Positions 16,252-24,358 of a stretch of 24,359 nucleotides of DNA are shown here, one piece after another. Within the stretch, counting starts at the first letter, position 1, and every line of letters starts with the position of its first letter. Under the pieces are notes generated by a model. That model saw nothing but the letters and a program-made list of their open reading frames with translations, searched no databases and was not told the origin of the DNA. Origin of the DNA: Candidatus Methanolliviera sp. GoM_oil (GTDB taxonomy: Archaea; Halobacteriota; Methanoliparia; Methanoliparales; Methanoliparaceae); contig CABGHG010000008.1 in assembly GCA_902158735.1 (NCBI GenBank), forward strand, positions 1 through 24,359. The letters run 5' to 3'. The position numbers and the translations under genes are program-made.

Positions 16252-16617
16252 TCATATCCTTCTTCCTAATATTCTCGTTCTATCCACTTTAACTGATGTC
16301 GGTGCCAATATGACCTGATCCTCTCCCACTCCAGCAACATCTCCTCTTATATCTTCTGCCATCTGTTTAAAATCCCTCAAAACTCTATTTAGAGCTATTT
16401 CATCATTTTTTATTAGAGATATATCCAGTATAACGATATTTCCCCCGTAAACCTCTTTTTTAATCGCCGGAAGCTCGTTTGTGCTCGCCATCTTTCCGAC
16501 CTTTACATACATCTTGGCTTCTTCTTCTGCCACCCCTTCGTATTCAGATAGGTCGATCTCCTTGTAGTCCTCCATCGCCGCTAAAGATCCAGAACTTCTC
16601 TTAAACCAGTTTACCAT
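16252..16617 (-). CDS. sepF: archaeal SepF, FtsZ membrane anchor
   Basis: 121 residues from ATG 16617, preceded by GGGGTG. A longer frame reaching 16734 would pass through the promoter region and is rejected. The N-terminal MVNWFKRSSG resembles the amphipathic membrane-targeting helix of SepF. The C-terminal domain (about 35-121) has VYGGNIVILDIS and the dimer-forming core ending ILAPTSVKVDRTRILG. By family knowledge it tethers FtsZ to the membrane at the division site, so this archaeon probably divides by FtsZ. It is divergent from lsm. Confidence 0.88.
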   Translation of the reverse strand: MVNWFKRSSGSLAAMEDYKEIDLSEYEGVAEEEAKMYVKVGKMASTNELPAIKKEVYGGNIVILDISLIKNDEIALNRVLRDFKQMAEDIRGDVAGVGEDQVILAPTSVKVDRTRILGRRI

Positions 16618-16683
16618 TTTTTTACACCCCGCAACTTCTATTTTTATATGGTATTTACCCACCCATACTTTAACATATTGGTT

Positions 16684-16700
16684 CGACAGATTTAAATATA
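16684..16700 (+). promoter_or_regulatory. BRE/TATA promoter of the lsm operon (possibly shared with sepF)
   Basis: CGACAGA followed by TTTAAATATA (16691-16700) fits a BRE/TATA pair and would start transcription near 16722, giving a leader of about 40 bases before ATG 16764. The box is nearly self-complementary and could also serve sepF on the other strand. sepF has a second candidate, CATATAAAAATA, at 16639-16650 (minus). Confidence 0.45.
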
Positions 16701-16763
16701 GATTAAAATTATTTCTAAAAAGCAGATGAAGCAATTAAATTATTTTTTCGTTGAGGGAAAGAG

Positions 16764-16982
16764 ATGAGCAATAGGCCTTTGGATCTTTTGAGCAGCGTCT
16801 TGAATTCGCCGATAATTGTCAAGTTAAAAGATGGTAGGGAGTTTCGGGGGAACTTGCAGGGGTATGATATGCATCTAAATTTGGTTTTGGATGACACAGA
16901 AGAGATTAAGGACGGAAAGAACGTTAAAAAGTATGGAACGATGATAATTAGGGGAGACAACGTCATTTACGTCTCTCCTTAG
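16764..16982 (+). CDS. Sm-like archaeal protein (LSm/SmAP)
   Basis: 72 residues forming a complete Sm fold. The Sm1 motif lies in SPIIVKLKDGREFRGNL and YDMHLNLVLDD, with the RNA-binding DMHLN, and the Sm2 motif in MIIRGDNVIYV. It forms heptameric rings that bind U-rich RNA ends. Ribosome-binding site GAGGG at 16753-16757. It heads an operon with rpl37e and purF; lsm-rpl37e is a common archaeal pair. Confidence 0.96.
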   Translation: MSNRPLDLLSSVLNSPIIVKLKDGREFRGNLQGYDMHLNLVLDDTEEIKDGKNVKKYGTMIIRGDNVIYVSP

Positions 16983-16991
16983 GAGAATTTT

Positions 16992-17156
16992 ATGTCGAGA
17001 GGAACTCCATCAATGGGTAAACGTAACAAAACGGTGCACATACGATGTAGGAGGTGTGGGGAGGTAGCGTTTCATCGGAGAAAGAAAGTATGCGCCTCTT
17101 GTGGTTTTGGGAGGGGTGGAAAGAGAGGGAAATATAGTTGGCGCACGAAGGGATGA
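16992..17156 (+). CDS. rpl37e: 50S ribosomal protein eL37 (L37e)
   Basis: 54 residues, MSRGTPSMGKRNKTVHIRCR at the start and ending SWRTKG. A zinc-ribbon is formed by C19, C22, C34 and C37, and the chain is very basic, as expected for this small archaeal/eukaryotic ribosomal protein. The GGAGA ribosome-binding site begins at 16982 and touches the lsm stop codon. Complete and family-length. Confidence 0.97.
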   Translation: MSRGTPSMGKRNKTVHIRCRRCGEVAFHRRKKVCASCGFGRGGKRGKYSWRTKG

Positions 17157-17183
17157 TTGCAAAGCGATTATGAATGATTGCAG

Positions 17184-18560
17184 ATGATAAGAGAAGAATG
17201 CGGTGTTATAGGTGTTAGCCTTTCGCGTAAGGGTTCATTAGAAGTTTCTTACCACCTTTATTACGGCCTTTATGCCCTGCAACATCGAGGTCAAGAGTCT
17301 GCAGGGATGGCCGTCTTTGATAGGGGGAGAGTGAAGCTATATAAGGAGATGGGGTTTGTATCGGAGGTTTTCAACAAGAAATTGGACAAACTCGGCGGAA
17401 GTGCCGGCATAGGACACGTAAGATACTCTACTATTGGGGAATCGAATGTAAAGAACAGCCAACCCTTCCTCATCAATCATAAAGGCAAGGCTTATGCCAT
17501 CGTCCACAACGGAAACCTCGTAAATTACCGTAAGCTAATATCTAATATGGAGATCACATCCACATCAGATTCTGAGGTGATGTTGCATCTGATCATTGGA
17601 GAACTGAGAGACGAAAGAGATATCACGCCTGCCATCTCGGCAGTAATGGGGGAGATGAAGGGATCATATTCTGCCATTCTTCTTGTAGAGGATTGTGTCA
17701 TCGCATTTAGAGATCCGCTCGGGATCAAACCACTTTGCATCGGGAGAATTGATGGCGGGTACATTGTTGCCTCCGAGAGCGTAGCCATTGATACGTTGGA
17801 TGGAGAGTTTATAAGGGATGTAATGCCTGGGGAAGTCATAATCCTGAAGGATGGTGAGATTATAGGAGAGGAGAGGGTTATTGAGCTTGAAAATACAGCT
17901 CATTGCATGTTTGAATACGTCTATTTCGCGAGACCCGACTCCGTCATTGATGGAAGATCTGTCTATGATGTTAGGAGAAGAATAGGCGAGATTTTAGCGG
18001 AGAAATCAAATATCGACGCGGATTTCGTCTCACCAACGCCGGACTCGGGCGCCACTTTTGCCATAGGTTACGCAAAGAGATCAGGTCTGCCATATATCGA
18101 GAGCTTGATCAAGAACAGATATGTGGGAAGAACATTTATAATGCCCGAGCAGAACGAGAGAGAATTAGCGGTTCGTCTCAAATTGAATCCGATTAAGACG
18201 AATATAGATGGAAAGAGAATCGTTCTCGTCGATGATAGCGTCGTTCGGGGAACGACGTCGAAGAGGATAGTAAGAATGCTCAAGAAGAGCGGTGCAAAGG
18301 AAGTTCATCTATGCATTGGCTGTCCACCGTTGATATCTCCATGTTACTATGGAGTGGATTTCACGACGAAAGATGAGCTTGTGGCATCCAAAAAAAGTAT
18401 AGAAGAGATTTCAAAGATCATCGGGGCGGACTCTCTCCATTATATAAGCGTGGAAGACCTGATAGGGGCAATAGGTAAAAAAAGAGAGGATATCTGTCTG
18501 GCATGTTTGACCGGTGAATATCGCGTGAACTACCACACCCTTACGGATGTGTCTTCCTGA
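17184..18560 (+). CDS. purF: amidophosphoribosyltransferase
   Basis: First committed step of purine synthesis: PRPP plus glutamine to phosphoribosylamine. 458 residues from ATG 17184; TTG 17178 is also in frame. The glutaminase catalytic Cys is C6 (EECGVIGV), followed by ALQHRGQESAG and GHVRYSTIG. The PRPP loop is LVDDSVVRGTTSKR. Cys in HCMFEYVYFARPDS, the CIGCPPLISPC region and CLACLTGEY match the [4Fe-4S] ligands of Bacillus-type PurF. After CLACLTGEY, where the family normally ends with its own tail, the last residues (YHTLTDVSS) are encoded by a hairpin sequence repeated 217 bases downstream, so the C-terminus may come from an inserted element. Confidence 0.95.
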   Translation: MIREECGVIGVSLSRKGSLEVSYHLYYGLYALQHRGQESAGMAVFDRGRVKLYKEMGFVSEVFNKKLDKLGGSAGIGHVRYSTIGESNVKNSQPFLINHKGKAYAIVHNGNLVNYRKLISNMEITSTSDSEVMLHLIIGELRDERDITPAISAVMGEMKGSYSAILLVEDCVIAFRDPLGIKPLCIGRIDGGYIVASESVAIDTLDGEFIRDVMPGEVIILKDGEIIGEERVIELENTAHCMFEYVYFARPDSVIDGRSVYDVRRRIGEILAEKSNIDADFVSPTPDSGATFAIGYAKRSGLPYIESLIKNRYVGRTFIMPEQNERELAVRLKLNPIKTNIDGKRIVLVDDSVVRGTTSKRIVRMLKKSGAKEVHLCIGCPPLISPCYYGVDFTTKDELVASKKSIEEISKIIGADSLHYISVEDLIGAIGKKREDICLACLTGEYRVNYHTLTDVSS

Positions 18561-18790
18561 TTCGCAGAGTAGAGTTTTACTCTCCACAGGCTTAAAATCC
18601 CGTAGTTCCTACGGTACACGATTTACACCTCTTCGGTTTTACACTACACAAGTTTCCAAGGAAAAGCCTATCAACAGCGTTTCAACTAATCGAGGAACCT
18701 ACCCAAAAGTATTTTACTTTAAGAGTTTAAAAAAATTTCGGTTCATCATTCCCACCCTCACAGATGGTGCCTTCAAAGGAGGATAAAAGT
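18531..18790. mobile_element. structured element remnant at the purF 3' end (transposon end or non-coding RNA)
   Basis: No gene is supported between purF and 18806. The stretch is packed with secondary structure. There is a hairpin at 18534-18551 followed by TCTTC, a hairpin AGAGTA/TACTCT (18566-18583), and a hairpin AAATC-CCGTAG-TTC-CTACGG-tacac-GATTT (18595-18624). A long-range pair AGGCTT (18588-18593) / AAGCCT (18664-18669) encloses the latter. A final hairpin CACC/GGTG (18753-18769) is followed by CCTTC. The first and last hairpins are similar in sequence (18536-18556 and 18753-18774), like two copies of one terminus. Such hairpins with a trailing CTTC resemble ends and RNA scaffolds of IS200/IS605 elements. 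No transposase or tnpB is present, so this would be a remnant or non-autonomous unit. Confidence 0.4.
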
Positions 18791-18805
18791 TTCGGAAATT
18801 TAGTT

Positions 18806-19174
18806 TTAGCTCTTCTTCGCACCTTTTGTATCACGCCTTCTGCGTGTTCGAGGCCTATATCTTTTAATAGCATCAATTCTGCTCTTTGATATCTTCGTGA
18901 AGAGATCATTTTCAGGAACGCTTAATGGAGGGTAGGAACTCATCACCGTGTTCTGATCCGTTTGTTTGAGACACCCGTCCGCGATCAGATCCTTTATCAT
19001 CGGATCCGCCATACTTATCTCCTCCCCATATTCCGATAAAAACTCGATGATGTCCTTCACGGCGACCCCCCGTCTGTTTAGAAATGAGGTTAGAGAATTA
19101 TAAGATGAGTTCTGCGCAAACCCATTGACCGCATACAAAATCAGCCTCCGTATCTCTCTTTCTCTCTCTTCCAT
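18806..19174 (-). CDS. small basic protein of unknown function
   Basis: 122 residues from ATG 19174, chosen because AGGTAG sits 8 bases upstream. An in-frame GTG at 19195 would overlap the upstream stop. The N-terminal 75 residues look helical (EREREIRRLILYAVNGFA..., then SLTSFLNRRG and DIIEFLSEYG), reminiscent of a winged-helix or helical DNA-binding layout. The tail is strongly basic (RYRPRTRRRRDTKGAKKS), suggesting nucleic-acid contact. I do not recognise the family. It follows the pyrophosphatase gene with a 7-base gap and is probably co-translated. Confidence 0.7.
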   Translation of the reverse strand: MEEREREIRRLILYAVNGFAQNSSYNSLTSFLNRRGVAVKDIIEFLSEYGEEISMADPMIKDLIADGCLKQTDQNTVMSSYPPLSVPENDLFTKISKSRIDAIKRYRPRTRRRRDTKGAKKS

Positions 19175-19181
19175 TTTCAGT

Positions 19182-20081
19182 CTACCTAAAGACACGCTCT
19201 ATGAACGGGACTACATCCTTCTTTCTTGACATTGCTCCATCAAGATAGAGAGAATTATCTTTCACCGGTTTTTTGAACGCTTCCTCTGCCTTTGACCTGT
19301 CTCCGACCACAAATAATTTAGATGCTCTCTCTACGATGTTGGTCACCATAAGAGATAGGAGGGAATAATTATTCTCACCTTTGAGTTTCTCCAATTCCTG
19401 TATCAATTCATCCTTTCTCTCTTCACTCTCTTTGAAGTCCACCACCTCTATCTGCCCGATGCCTACCTTATCTTCGCCGAACTCAAAATCTTTGAAATCA
19501 GATAATATGATCTTTGAAGCAGTTAAACCCTTTAGACTGGATTTTTTTTTCTTGATCTCCATGCCAAACACTTTAATATCCTCTATTCCCGCGATTGGAG
19601 CCAATTTCTTCACTATCTCTTTATCTCTCTCCGTGGTGGTTGTAGAGGTAAGAACAATAGTATCTGAGAGGATAGCTGAGAGAAGTATTCCTGCAATCTT
19701 TCTCTTAATCTTGCCAATATATCTCTCTGCGATCATTGTGGCAGTAGATCCGACAGGTTCGGCGTGAAAGGTTATTGGAGAAGAGCAAGAGAAATTTATC
19801 TTGTGATGGTCTATCACCTCTAAAATCTCTGCCTGATCCATGTTATCTACTGATTGCGAGAGCTCGTTGTGATCGACCAGGATGAATCTCTTCCCACTCC
19901 CGTCAGATATGAGGATCGGAGGATCGAGATCAAAATATTCCAGGACATAGCTGGTCTCCGCATTTATCTCTCCGCATCTGGCCGCCACAACGTCCTCACC
20001 TTTAAAATATGCGTAAGCGATCGCGGAACATATTGAATCCGTATCGGGGTTTTTATGACCTATGACATAAATATCTCCCAT
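19182..20081 (-). CDS. ppaC: manganese-dependent inorganic pyrophosphatase, family II (DHH)
   Basis: Hydrolyses pyrophosphate to phosphate, pulling biosynthetic reactions forward. 299 residues from ATG 20081; ATG 20102 would add seven. Metal ligands match the family: H9, D13, D15 (GHKNPDTDS), D70 (VDHNE), H92 in DHH (91-93) and D140 (SDT). The C-terminal domain closes with the substrate-binding SRKKDVVPF. No CBS regulatory insert is present. It is divergent from hdrA, with a shared AT-rich promoter region. Confidence 0.94.
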   Translation of the reverse strand: MGDIYVIGHKNPDTDSICSAIAYAYFKGEDVVAARCGEINAETSYVLEYFDLDPPILISDGSGKRFILVDHNELSQSVDNMDQAEILEVIDHHKINFSCSSPITFHAEPVGSTATMIAERYIGKIKRKIAGILLSAILSDTIVLTSTTTTERDKEIVKKLAPIAGIEDIKVFGMEIKKKKSSLKGLTASKIILSDFKDFEFGEDKVGIGQIEVVDFKESEERKDELIQELEKLKGENNYSLLSLMVTNIVERASKLFVVGDRSKAEEAFKKPVKDNSLYLDGAMSRKKDVVPFIERVFR

Positions 20082-20126
20082 AACTGTTCTAAAGCGGGTC
20101 ATCCTTTATTAATTTTTGTCTCGGTC

Positions 20127-20144
20127 GAAAGGTTTTATTAATAG
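20127..20144 (+). promoter_or_regulatory. BRE/TATA promoter of hdrA, nearly palindromic
   Basis: GAAAGG followed by TTTTATTAATAG (20133-20144) is a good archaeal BRE/TATA pair centred 25 bases before ATG 20163, so the hdrA message is probably leaderless. On the other strand the same box reads CTATTAATAAAA and sits about 31 bases before a plausible ppaC start site, so it may drive both genes. Confidence 0.55.
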
Positions 20145-20162
20145 TATCTCAAATCTTCGGCG

Positions 20163-22502
20163 ATGAGAATCGGTGTTTATGTTTGCCACTGTGGTTTAAA
20201 CATCGCGAGGACCATAGATGTAGAAGAGGTCAAAGAATTTGCGAAGAACGAAGAAGATGTGGTTGTTTCACGCGATATCGATTATCTCTGTTCTGACGCA
20301 AACCAAGAGACAATAAAAAAAGATATAGATGAGTTTAAACTAACTCGAGTTGTTATAGCTTCATGTTCTCCAAAGATGCACGAAGACACATTTAGGAGGT
20401 GTATCAAGTCCGCTGGGCTAAACCCATATCTCCTTTCGATTGCAAACATAAGAGAACAATGCTCTTGGGTTCACGAAGACAGAAAAAAAGCAACCGAGAA
20501 GGCGAAAGATCTCGTTAAGATGGCGATTGCTAGGGCAAGAAATTTAGAGCCCTTGGAAGATCGAAAAGTTCCGGTTAATAGAAACGTGCTCATTGTAGGA
20601 GGTGGTATTGCCGGCATACACGCGGCGTTAGAGCTTGCAAAGGCTGGAATTAAAGTATATCTCGTCGAGAAAGAGCCAACGATCGGCGGAAAGATGGCAC
20701 TCTTAAATGTGGTATTTCCGACGAATGACTGTTCTATCTGTGTTCTGGCGCCTAAGATGTCCGAGGTCTCATCCAACGATAATATAGATCTATTCACATA
20801 TTCCGAGGTGGTCTCGGTTGATGGGCACGTCGGAAATTTTAGAGTGAAGCTAAAGAAGAAGCCGAGATATATAGACGAGGAGAAATGCAAGGGATGTATA
20901 GACGATTGTGCAGGAGCATGTCCTGTTGAGGTCCCGAACGAATATGATTTTACCGTCGGCAGTAGAAAAGCGATCTATATTCCACTACCACAATCCGTTC
21001 CTGCGATTGCCGTGATCGATCCGGAAAGTTGCACGGGATGTCTTTTTTGTGAAGAAGGCTGTAATGCCGATGCGATAGATTTTGATCAGAAAGAAGAAGA
21101 ATTTGAGATAACCGTTGGGGCAATCATCGTGGCAACTGGATATGAGCCTTTTGATGCAAGAAAAAAACCAGAATATGGCTACGGTGAATTTAAAAATGTC
21201 TTCACCACATTTGAAGTGGAAAGACTCTTAAATGCCTCTGGTCCAACCAGAGGGACTTTAGCAAGGGTCTCGGACGAAAAAATTCCGAAGAAGATCGCTT
21301 TTATACAGTGTGTTGGAAGCAGAGATAAAAAAGTTGGTAGACCGTACTGCTCTAAGGTCTGTTGTATGGTGAGTATAAAGAATGCAAACATAATAAAGAG
21401 CAGGCATCCCGAATCTGATATAAAGATCTTTTACACGGATATAAGGGCAGGAGGTCCAGAATACGAGGAATACTACGAGAAGACGCAGAGGATGGGCGTT
21501 TTATTTGTGAGAGGGATAGTAGGTGAGATCTATGAGAGGAAGAACGGAAATTTAGTTCTATCTTATGAGGATACACTCGAATCTGAGACGAAAGAGGAAG
21601 AATTTGAGATGGTAGTTCTCTCTATAGGGATGGGGCAGGACGAAGACGCGAGGAAACTTGGTAAAATTATGGGATTGACCGAGAATCCTGATGGATTCTT
21701 CTCCGTCGTACATCCGAAGATGAGACCGGTGGACGCACATACAGAGGGTATCTATATAGCTGGATGTGCAACTGGTCCAAAAGAGATCCCAGATTCCATC
21801 TCACAGGGTTTAGCCGCTGCATCAAAGGTTATGGGATTATTGGTGAGGGGAAAAACAGGAGTAGATCCCCTAAGAGCCATTTCGATTCCCGATAGATGTG
21901 ATGGCTGTGGTTTATGCGTGGATATCTGTAAATTCAATAACATAAAGGTGGTCGACAAAAAGGCGGTTATAGATGAGATAGGATGCCATGGATGTGGATC
22001 ATGTGTTGCGGCTTGCCCTAACGATGCGATCTACCTGACAAATTTTTCAGACGAGCAGATCACAAGTCAGATAGATGCCGCCCTTTCGGAGAAGAAGGAA
22101 TATCCGCTCATCATTGCATTCTTCTGTAACTGGTGTTGTTATACGGCCGCAGATCTGGCAGGAACACAGAAGATATCCTATCCCACAAATATAAGGATAA
22201 TTAGGGTTATCTGCGCTGGAATGGTCAAACCAAAATTCGTTCTTATGGCTCTCGAGAAGGGGGCGGATGGTGTACTAATAGGGGGGTGTAAGATGGGGGA
22301 GTGCCACTATCGATTTGGAAACTACGGTGCGGACAATAGGATGAATATCTTAAAAGGCATCTTGGAAGAGATAGGAATTGATGGAAGGAGGTTGAGGACA
22401 ATCTGGGCATCGGCAAGCGAAGGAGAGAAGATAGCAAGAGAGGTGAAAGATTTTACCGATGAATTGATCTCTCTTGGGCCTTTTGGAAGTGAATTTTCCT
22501 AA
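20163..22502 (+). CDS. hdrA: heterodisulfide reductase subunit A with fused MvhD domain
   Basis: FAD protein at the core of flavin-based electron bifurcation/confurcation with HdrBC. 779 residues. Seen in order: N-terminal domain with VCHCG (C8, C10); FAD loop GGGIAG (146-151); NDCSIC (C190, C193); an inserted Cys group C242, C245, C249, C253; a ferredoxin motif C290, C293, C296, C300; QCVGSRD (C383) and CSKVCC (C396, C400, C401); AGCATGPKEIPDSI (C535). Two ferredoxin motifs follow at C579/582/585/589 and C608/611/614/618. Residues about 647-779 are an MvhD-like [2Fe-2S] domain (C655, C658, C659, C684, C709, C714). No hdrB or hdrC is in the window. The polyferredoxin gene follows directly. 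Confidence 0.94.
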   Translation: MRIGVYVCHCGLNIARTIDVEEVKEFAKNEEDVVVSRDIDYLCSDANQETIKKDIDEFKLTRVVIASCSPKMHEDTFRRCIKSAGLNPYLLSIANIREQCSWVHEDRKKATEKAKDLVKMAIARARNLEPLEDRKVPVNRNVLIVGGGIAGIHAALELAKAGIKVYLVEKEPTIGGKMALLNVVFPTNDCSICVLAPKMSEVSSNDNIDLFTYSEVVSVDGHVGNFRVKLKKKPRYIDEEKCKGCIDDCAGACPVEVPNEYDFTVGSRKAIYIPLPQSVPAIAVIDPESCTGCLFCEEGCNADAIDFDQKEEEFEITVGAIIVATGYEPFDARKKPEYGYGEFKNVFTTFEVERLLNASGPTRGTLARVSDEKIPKKIAFIQCVGSRDKKVGRPYCSKVCCMVSIKNANIIKSRHPESDIKIFYTDIRAGGPEYEEYYEKTQRMGVLFVRGIVGEIYERKNGNLVLSYEDTLESETKEEEFEMVVLSIGMGQDEDARKLGKIMGLTENPDGFFSVVHPKMRPVDAHTEGIYIAGCATGPKEIPDSISQGLAAASKVMGLLVRGKTGVDPLRAISIPDRCDGCGLCVDICKFNNIKVVDKKAVIDEIGCHGCGSCVAACPNDAIYLTNFSDEQITSQIDAALSEKKEYPLIIAFFCNWCCYTAADLAGTQKISYPTNIRIIRVICAGMVKPKFVLMALEKGADGVLIGGCKMGECHYRFGNYGADNRMNILKGILEEIGIDGRRLRTIWASASEGEKIAREVKDFTDELISLGPFGSEFS

Positions 22503-22521
22503 AAAAAGATTAACGATAGAT

Positions 22522-23814
22522 ATGGACGTAAAAACGGAACTGAAGGGTAAAAAGTTTATATACAGAGCGACGGTGGGTGAGAGAGAGAAGAGGCTCGTAT
22601 TTGACTATGATAAATGTTGTGGTTGTTCTATCTGTGTTGATCTCTGTCCAACTTCTGCCATAAGCTTGGGTCCGATATTTGAGATAGCAACAGGGATGGA
22701 CGCTCCTCCAATAATGATAGATGAGCATAAATGCAGTTTTTGCGGGATGTGCGCTGCTTTCTGTCCATACAACGCGATAAAGCTGGACGATATTTCTGAG
22801 AATTATCCACACCTCCTATCTTCCATCGAGGTGAACGATTCCAAATGCCTTCCGTGCAAACTTTGTGAGAGGGTCTGCGATTCGGATGCGATAAAGGTAA
22901 CGTTTGATATGCCAAAGAAAGAAGATTTGGTCCTTTATAGAAAAATGGCTAGGGGAGAGATAATAGTTGATAAAGATAAGTGCAATTTCTGCGGAATTTG
23001 CGCAGAATTCTGTGATGCTTTTTTTCTTCTTGAAAAAACACCCACTCCTTTAGATCTGCGACCTTATGAGGATCTCCTCATCGATGAAGATAAATGCGAT
23101 TACTGTGGATTGTGCGTAGATCTATGCCCAGAAGAAGCGATAAAAGTTAGATCCATGGCAAAGGTAGCTATCAGGGTTAGATTAAAAGGAGAGATAGAGA
23201 TAGATGAGGAAAAATGTACGAAATGTGGAAAATGTCAGGAAATTTGCCCTTATGATGCGATAAAAGTGGAAAAACCTATGGAGGGAGCTATAAAACTTAT
23301 AAAGAACCACCTCGGTAGGTGCGACCCGATCGGATGCCACGCATGTATAAACATCTGCCCAAACAAGGCGTGGTACGTCTCACCGGATAAGGAGGAGAAG
23401 GTTGGAGTCAATGAGGACTATTGCATCTATTGCGGGGCATGCGAAGAGGCATGCTGGGTAAACGCCATCGACGTGAGACGAGATGACGTAAAACATACAG
23501 AGATTCAAAAAAGATATCCGTGGAGCAAGAGTTGGGAGGATGGAATAGAGGCGATAAAGGGAAAAGAACGGAAAAGACCGGATCTATCGAGGATAGTTAC
23601 GGCAGAGAAGGTAGAAGAAGAGAGAAAAATAGTAGAAGAAGAGGAATTACCGGTTATAGATGAAAAAAGCGTTGATAAGGCTGTTAAAAGTATAGAGGAT
23701 GTTATATCAACTCTTAACAATAAAAAGGTACGATTCTTCTGGGAGAAGGGAGATGCAAGAACCAAAGATGAGGTCTTGAAGAGGATAAAGAAAGAAAAGA
23801 AGAAAAAACCTTAA
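22522..23814 (+). CDS. polyferredoxin with eight [4Fe-4S] motifs (FwdF-like)
   Basis: 430 residues from ATG 22522. GTG 22489 and TTG 22474 are in-frame alternatives that would overlap hdrA by 14-29 bases. Eight complete four-Cys motifs begin at C32, C71, C109, C154, C192, C232, C267 and C301. The seventh has the wider spacing C-x4-C (RCDPIGCHAC). Motifs 3, 4 and 8 lack the usual Pro after the fourth Cys. Eight clusters is the number in FwdF, the polyferredoxin of formylmethanofuran dehydrogenase; MvhB has twelve. From about residue 320 a charged tail without Cys follows, ending KKEKKKKP. Lying just after hdrA-mvhD, it is a natural electron carrier for that protein. Confidence 0.87.
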   Translation: MDVKTELKGKKFIYRATVGEREKRLVFDYDKCCGCSICVDLCPTSAISLGPIFEIATGMDAPPIMIDEHKCSFCGMCAAFCPYNAIKLDDISENYPHLLSSIEVNDSKCLPCKLCERVCDSDAIKVTFDMPKKEDLVLYRKMARGEIIVDKDKCNFCGICAEFCDAFFLLEKTPTPLDLRPYEDLLIDEDKCDYCGLCVDLCPEEAIKVRSMAKVAIRVRLKGEIEIDEEKCTKCGKCQEICPYDAIKVEKPMEGAIKLIKNHLGRCDPIGCHACINICPNKAWYVSPDKEEKVGVNEDYCIYCGACEEACWVNAIDVRRDDVKHTEIQKRYPWSKSWEDGIEAIKGKERKRPDLSRIVTAEKVEEERKIVEEEELPVIDEKSVDKAVKSIEDVISTLNNKKVRFFWEKGDARTKDEVLKRIKKEKKKKP

Positions 23815-23818
23815 ATAA

Positions 23819-24358
23819 TTGACGAATATATTTCAGCCTGTGCGCGAGATCGAGGAGATCCTATCGAAGAGAATAAGACGTACGATCGATAATAAAGAGC
23901 TATCTCCAGCCGCCGTTCTCCTGCCTATCTATAAAAAAGAGGGGAAATACTATATTCTCCTTACTAAGAGGACAAGGAGTTTATCCCACCACAAAGGAGA
24001 GATATCCTTACCAGGTGGATCTTACGAGAAAGAGGATATAAATCTAGAAGATACCGCGCTGAGAGAGAGCTATGAAGAGATAGGTATAAGACCAGAGGAC
24101 GTGAAGATATTGGGAAAACTGGACGACGTTGAAACGCTCACATCCTCCCGCTTGATCACACCTTATGTAGGTATTGTTCCATATCCATACGATTTCAAGA
24201 TAAATGAGAGAGAGGTCGAAGAGCTGATCAAGGTTCCAATATCGGCGTTATTGAATAAGAAAGAATCATATTGTTGGATCTATGATGGACACGTGATCTG
24301 GGGTGCCACCGCATGGATATTGAGGAATTTCTTGTCTCTATTACCTCTTAAGAAGTAG
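23819..24358 (+). CDS. NUDIX hydrolase, CoA-pyrophosphatase type
   Basis: 179 residues from TTG 23819, with GTG 23840 as an alternative start; neither has a clear ribosome-binding site. The LLTKRTRSLSHHKGEISLPG segment (47-66) matches the extra motif that marks CoA diphosphatases of the NudL/PCD1 type, next to the Nudix box. The box contains GGSYE, then RESYEEIGI (82-90) with the metal-binding Glu residues, and a short insertion between the halves. Likely cleaves CoA or its derivatives to 4'-phosphopantetheine and adenosine 3',5'-bisphosphate. It starts 4 bases after the polyferredoxin stop. Complete, ending one base before the window edge. Confidence 0.85.
   Translation: MTNIFQPVREIEEILSKRIRRTIDNKELSPAAVLLPIYKKEGKYYILLTKRTRSLSHHKGEISLPGGSYEKEDINLEDTALRESYEEIGIRPEDVKILGKLDDVETLTSSRLITPYVGIVPYPYDFKINEREVEELIKVPISALLNKKESYCWIYDGHVIWGATAWILRNFLSLLPLKK

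Noticed and set aside
16618..16734. Longer N-terminus for SepF
   Set aside because: The extension covers the divergent promoter region, and the usual SepF membrane-targeting start follows a ribosome-binding site at ATG 16617.
18547..18786. 79-codon plus-strand open frame after purF
   Set aside because: It overlaps the purF end and runs through nested hairpins. Its peptide mirrors the hairpin repeats, so the structure is better read as DNA/RNA structure than as a gene.
22510..22812. 100-codon minus-strand open frame
   Set aside because: Antisense to the Cys-rich polyferredoxin, no motif of its own.
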